NCBI RefSeq assembly: GCF_932526225.1
Contig: NC_064046.1
Coordinates: 10,751,719 to 10,815,718, forward strand
DNA from: Nematostella vectensis
Taxonomy: Eukaryota > Cnidaria > Anthozoa > Actiniaria > Edwardsiidae
Reading direction: 5' to 3'
Length of the DNA: 64,000 nt
Shown: positions 59,366-64,000 of the stretch, one piece after another
Numbering within the stretch: the stretch's first letter is position 1
Layout: each line of letters starts with the position of its first letter
Program-made: the position numbers and the translations under genes
Notes under the pieces: model-generated
The model's input: only the letters and a program-made list of their open reading frames with translations
The model's database searches: none
What the model was told of the DNA's origin: nothing

Positions 59366-62300
59366 AAACATCGTCCAGTTAGGCACAATTCCCAATGCTG
59401 CCACGACAAAGGTCCACGTGTCCAGAAGTTGTGCATCCCTCAAAGAACCAATCAGCGCAGGGAACACTTTCTCCATGGTAACGTTCGCTATGGTAGTAAT
59501 GTCCAGATAATCAGGCGACATTATGAAGTTGTAGAAGAAGGAGAGGATGAGATAAATCGATAGCGGTGACGCAAGAAGCAGGAGAGCTAACTGCAGCAGA
59601 CGATGAATACTGAAATAGGATAAAACAAAAATGGTAAATGTATGGGTTGCCATGGGTCGTCATTTCTCATTTGATATACACTTTATGGACGTTTTATACC
59701 GCATTCACACCAGCAATTAAACTGGTTAAATCTCAATCTCCCGAGAGGGGACAGAACCAAGAACAAAACTGAACAGACTGTGCTGTACACATGTACACAT
59801 GTACAGCACAGTCTGTTCAGTTTTGTTCTTGGACATTTGTTCATTTAGCTAGTAAGAATTCAACACAATGAGAAACTTGGCAAGTTATCAGGCAAATAAA
59901 AACCTTGTTTAACTAAACATGGTTTTGGTGTGAATACAGCATTAGCCTAGTCTTAAATACAAATGAAGACCCTTTATTTTTTCTAACTATTAAAAAAAAA
60001 AGCCGTTACTCATGTTTTGTGGATTACAGCAATTTTAACTCGCGTAAAATGCTTGACATCTTGCTCAATGCTGGGTCCCTTTGGCATTCTTATCTTTTGG
60101 CAAAATGATTGCAAGCAAACGCTTTACAACATATCCAAACAGCATCAAACACAACGCAGCTTCACACAACATAGTATGCAAGCAAGCAGTAACACGTCGA
60201 AAATTGCAACGTGTCTGTTGTTGGGTGCTGCTTTTATGAGGCTTCAGGGCTATTCCAATATAGCATTCATTAGGGGTAAAACTCTGTTCAAATTCTTACC
60301 GGTTATTTTTCGGAGAAACGTAGAGATAAGCCGGGATAGTCAGCAGAGCAATGAAGAACGCCAGAGAGAAATTAACGGCGGCGATGGAGGCGAGCATGGC
60401 GGAGTACAGAACAAGTGAGGCGCATTTAAGCATGTGTAGCTCTCTGGTTGAGTTATTCGGAGGGGTGAATAACCTGAAGGGAAACCAAGTTTACTAGGAT
60501 AAACTACAAATACATTAACACACCAATGACGTCATCAGATCCTCAGCCAATCAAAGTAATCAGAACTGATGGCGCCCCCAGCCCCTCACGGACAATCATA
60601 GCATTGACAAATGGCGAAGACCTAGGGCTTACCTCAGGACTGCAGGTGAACTGATAATAACCATGGCAACCGCTGTGAGACACCCTAGTGACGTCATCAC
60701 GGGATCCCTGTCTAGTACCACGCCCAATTCGTAGCCTGCGTATGGCGTGAAGAGGAGGAGTGTTCCTCCCAGATACGACAGGACAATAAGAGGGACCACG
60801 CTGCCTAAGGGGGGAGGGCTCCATGCAAACGCAACCTGGATACACATGTAATTATTAGGCTTGTTCAGCGGCAACAGTGTCCAATATAAGCAGTTTTCAA
60901 TATGTTTGGATTCCTGTGGAATTTGAGCGCGAAAATGAGGCTTTAGAAAAACGCAGTGGCTATATGCCCGACAGTCGGGACAGGTCTTGGATGGACTAAA
61001 TGCCCGACAGTTTTTAACTTATTAAAAAAAAAACAGTAAACTGTCTTCCTAGCGAGTTCAAAGTATTCTATATTTGTTGAGAAAGGGCAAGCGAATCTGA
61101 ATTGAGCTTTGTTGTCGGTATTGAATGTTTTCCGTTGTCTGTGTACACTATAAAATCTTAATTTTTACGCCTTTTTTCACGCTCGAATAACACAGCTTCT
61201 CCATCATCTGAAAAAGGCCCACGTGAATTTGACGCTCCAGACACACAAGAACGACTGAGCAAGCGCTGGCAAAATGACATAATGCTATGTGAGAGTGCAA
61301 ACCGCCCTACAATAACAGCGACGACATCATATCTCCCTGACGTTTCTTGGAGAGAGCTATAATCCTTACGCAAAGACTAAAATTCCAAGAGTGATTCCAG
61401 AACTAATCCATCCCCCTACCCCCAGCATTGGTAGATCCGGTGGGTGAAAGAAGTGGCGGGATGGGGGGGGGGGGGGCAGTATTCTGGTGACAATTTCTAG
61501 AGGGAAAAATCCTTTTAGTAAAAGGATTGATTTGAAAAATTTCCAGGCTAGATCAATTCCGGAAGCTACAGGGTCCTCTTTGGGGGTTGAGGGGTTAGTA
61601 TAAATCTGAAACCATACAATTAGCCATAATATAAACCTTTTGCCTCAAAACAGATTCATCAACATGTTCACTTTGTTTAGATCCATCAACATCCTTCACA
61701 GCCTTGTCTTCAGCTCCACACTCCTCAGTGACTTTCTCAGTACCATCCTGAATGCTTGAGCAAGCTGCCTGAGTATCATTAGGTTCACAGGCCGCAGACC
61801 ACAGTAGAACCGCAGTGATAAGAGGTCCTAGCAGCAAGCATCCAAAGGGGGGCATGTACATCCCGATAGAGACATACCGACCAGGTGAGGGTAGCAGGTA
61901 GAAGAAGAATGACTGATGGAAGCGCTCAAGCAAATTGTTCAGACTTCTGCATATCCCCTCTAGTACCCTGAAAAGCGAATACATGATATAGTGATGTCCT
62001 ATACCAGCCAAAAGGCTGGAGCTAGGGGTTTGGGGTTTGGGGTTGGGTGGACGCATCTTTCATCCTTTATTTTTGCTTAGATTAGTATTACAAAAAGCTG
62101 AATATTTTTATGACGCCATTAAAATGCTGTCCCCCCCCTCTGACTCACAAAGACACAACCTAAATCAGTGTAAGAGCCTCCTATGGGATGGTCATCTCAC
62201 TTCATGAGATTTACTCATCAGTATCAGCACTTGTTTCTCTACACTGTTAACATTGTTCTGACCATAATATTAATAGGTAGTAATGAAGATTTAGTGGTTA

Positions 62301-64000
62301 GAATCAAGCAATCCCCATTACGTACCTCCCTATATTGTAGAAACCATGCTGATGATATCTTCCATCTTTAACTCCCCGCAAAGTCACAGCCTCAACACGG
62401 AATTTGTGAAACATCCCATGATTGGCAGATGGAAGGCCAGAAGCTTGACGAAGCATCATCATAGCCATGGAAACCAAATTGTGAACTGGTGGGCCATGGC
62501 CTGAAAACCGTGGATGATTACGCTAGGAAAAAGATACAAATAATTATATTCAGCAGCAATATTTGGAATACCATTCAGTCTGCAAATGCTGAGCAGGGTG
62601 ATATACCAGGGTAATGATATAGCAAAGGGTTATAGAGCCTATGACAATATACCAGGGTGATGATATAGCAGGGTAATGATAATAGCACAGGGTTATAGAG
62701 CACAGGTTTTGTTTACCTGGGAGTGTACCATGGCAGGTATGCCATGCTTATTAAGGAGTCGCAACACCATGTTTATTAGGTCCAGATTTGGTAGCTGTCC
62801 ATTAAGTCCTTCTATCAACACTTCAACACTATCCAGGGAGTCGGAAGACAACTCTAGGTTAATGGCAGCTTGGATAGCACCAGAGTGCCCTTCAAATTGG
62901 GAGGAACTGATATCTAGGAAAATTCACAAACACAAAATTGAAACTGTATAGGACTGAAACATTGAGAATAGTCTTGTTTTTGTGAGTTTTGTATCTCAAA
63001 ATACAATAACAAAATTTGTTACTAAAAGAGGCTTAGATTAGAACCTTTTAACAACAAATTATAAATTTATTGACAAGTCAGTTCTTAGCATGAAAATCTC
63101 TCTGCAAAAAAAAAAAAAAAATGGAAGAAATAAACTTGAGAATTATAAAGACTGTGGACTAGCCAAGGTATGTTTTGCAGGTTTCAAGAACAAACAATCT
63201 AGTAAGCTCAGCCTACAAAATAATACCTTCACACAACTTCCCTACAAAACTATTGGCAAAGTTAGGACTTGCTGTTTTTGCTTACATGTATTCTGCAATG
63301 CATAGTAGCCATTAATCCATGCCTGCATTCCAATAGCTTCTTTGTCAGTTACCAAAAATATAATGTCCTTAGACCAATAACTATGACCTGCAAATAACAA
63401 TATTCGATCATAGTAAGTTAAAGAAGATAAAGATTTGTATTCAGTCACACCTTTTGCAATTATTATCAAAATAATGTTACATAATCTTCATAGTAACGAT
63501 CGTATGGACACACGCTACCATGGCCGCCTTGACAGTTTTGAGCGGAAGGCCAATAACGATGCAAGAATCTTGCCAAGTGATTGACATGAATTTTACTGGC
63601 CAACCAGCGAGGCAAAAAAAAAAAAAAAACTTCAGTGCAAATAATAATACACAATAGAATCCTCATAGTTATATGGTATGTGTCAATCCGAAAATGCAAT
63701 CTGGCATGCTACAGTACTAACGGAAAGTAATGCAAAAGAAATTGGCCAAAGTTCTGTATTTTACAAACTTTGTCTTGGTAGTAACAGTAGTGCACTTCAC
63801 ACTATATGATGATTAAATAATTAATTCAACAAATTCAGTAAAAATAATTATCACAATTTAGCTTGACTCCTTAATCAGCCATATGGAATAAATACTGTAG
63901 CTTTGCACACTTCACATTCAATATGCTGACATAGTTTCTCCAACTTGCCTCTGCAATGTTCAGCAAGAGACAACATCAGGGCCAAGGCTCCCATATTTCT
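59345..64000 (-). CDS. GPAA1: GPI transamidase subunit GAA1, C-terminal part
   Basis: GAA1 is a multi-pass ER subunit of the complex that attaches glycosylphosphatidylinositol anchors to proteins. Eight exons join by phase: 63,949 to past 64,000, 63,286-63,387, 62,717-62,913, 62,326-62,522, 61,637-61,967, 60,633-60,835, 60,300-60,473 and 59,345-59,609. Matches to the human protein are YWSKDIIFLVTD, GHSGAIQAAINLELSSD, EGLNGQLPNLDL, LRQASGLPSANHGMF, VEAVTLRG and LERFHQSFFFYLLP, continuing RYVSIGMYMPP. Several hydrophobic segments follow, to the stop after NWTMFWYLGW. The first intron visible here uses a GC donor (AGAG/GCAAGT). The N-terminal half, with TM1 and most of the peptidase-like domain, lies outside the window. 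Confidence 0.93.
59757..59832. repeat. Perfect 32-bp hairpin inside a MITE in a GPAA1 intron
   Basis: The arms at 59,757-59,788 and 59,801-59,832 are exact inverses (outer tip CCAAGAACAAAACTGAACAG) around the 12-base loop ACATGTACACAT. A wider inverted pair, GCATTCACACCAG and TGGTGTGAATACAGC, flanks it at about 59,701 and 59,926. The hairpin is therefore the core of a foldback element of roughly 240 bp. Confidence 0.9.

Noticed and set aside
1-64000. tRNA or rRNA genes
   Set aside because: I saw no cloverleaf with A and B box promoter words and no rRNA-like conserved blocks, although a covariance-model scan was not possible.

Overview
The window is animal nuclear DNA, most likely from a sea anemone (Nematostella-like cnidarian). 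This is inferred from intron-rich genes whose exon phases and protein sequences fit vertebrate orthologues, a lineage-specific DEG/ENaC channel cluster, and dense short non-autonomous DNA transposons. The species was not tested by any search. Four kinds of gene can be supported.

Region 1 (1-33,090): a head-to-tail tandem array of a six-exon DEG/ENaC sodium channel gene, all on the + strand. Copy 0 is present only as its last two exons (4-1242). Copy 1 (5706-12,769) has all six exons but an in-frame TAA in exon 1. Copy 2 (20,379-30,759) is intact in every exon and encodes about 501 residues. The duplicated unit includes the intergenic DNA, and the copies are nearly identical. They differ by insertions, deletions, and three arrays. 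A 24-bp pyrimidine-rich minisatellite in the last intron has about 16, 27 and 125 units in copies 0, 1 and 2, and every unit looks like a 3' splice site. An (ATTGTT)n array lies upstream of copies 1 and 2. A third flanking unit (30,760-33,090) stops exactly where that hexamer begins in the other units.

Region 2 (33,090-39,238): transposon-rich DNA around one intronless minus-strand gene, an SLC32/VGAT-like vesicular amino-acid transporter (35,987-37,516).

Region 3 (39,239-48,786): a minus-strand prolidase (PEPD) gene. I could join 14 coding exons by splice phase, covering 490 codons; the first few residues are unresolved. Its introns hold a 1.2-kb CACTAT/CACTAC array, nested MITEs, a decayed duplicate of one exon, and a small satellite made from an exon-intron junction. 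The position of one metal-binding glutamate reads as alanine.

Region 4 (51-57.7 kb): a plus-strand SPATA2/tamozhennic-type gene with an N-terminal PUB domain, a candidate PUB-interacting motif, 33-residue repeats, two B-box-like zinc clusters and two C-terminal NZF fingers. This suggests an adaptor of the linear-ubiquitin/CYLD system. A 1-kb TTAA-flanked piggyBac-type element lies upstream.

Region 5 (59,345-64,000): the C-terminal eight exons of GPAA1, a GPI-transamidase subunit, on the minus strand and running off the window. It has a GC-AG intron and a 3' end copied into downstream tandem repeats.

The genes do not form an operon or a shared pathway. The most unusual features are the channel array with its expanding intronic splice-acceptor-like minisatellite, and the domain set of the SPATA2-like protein.
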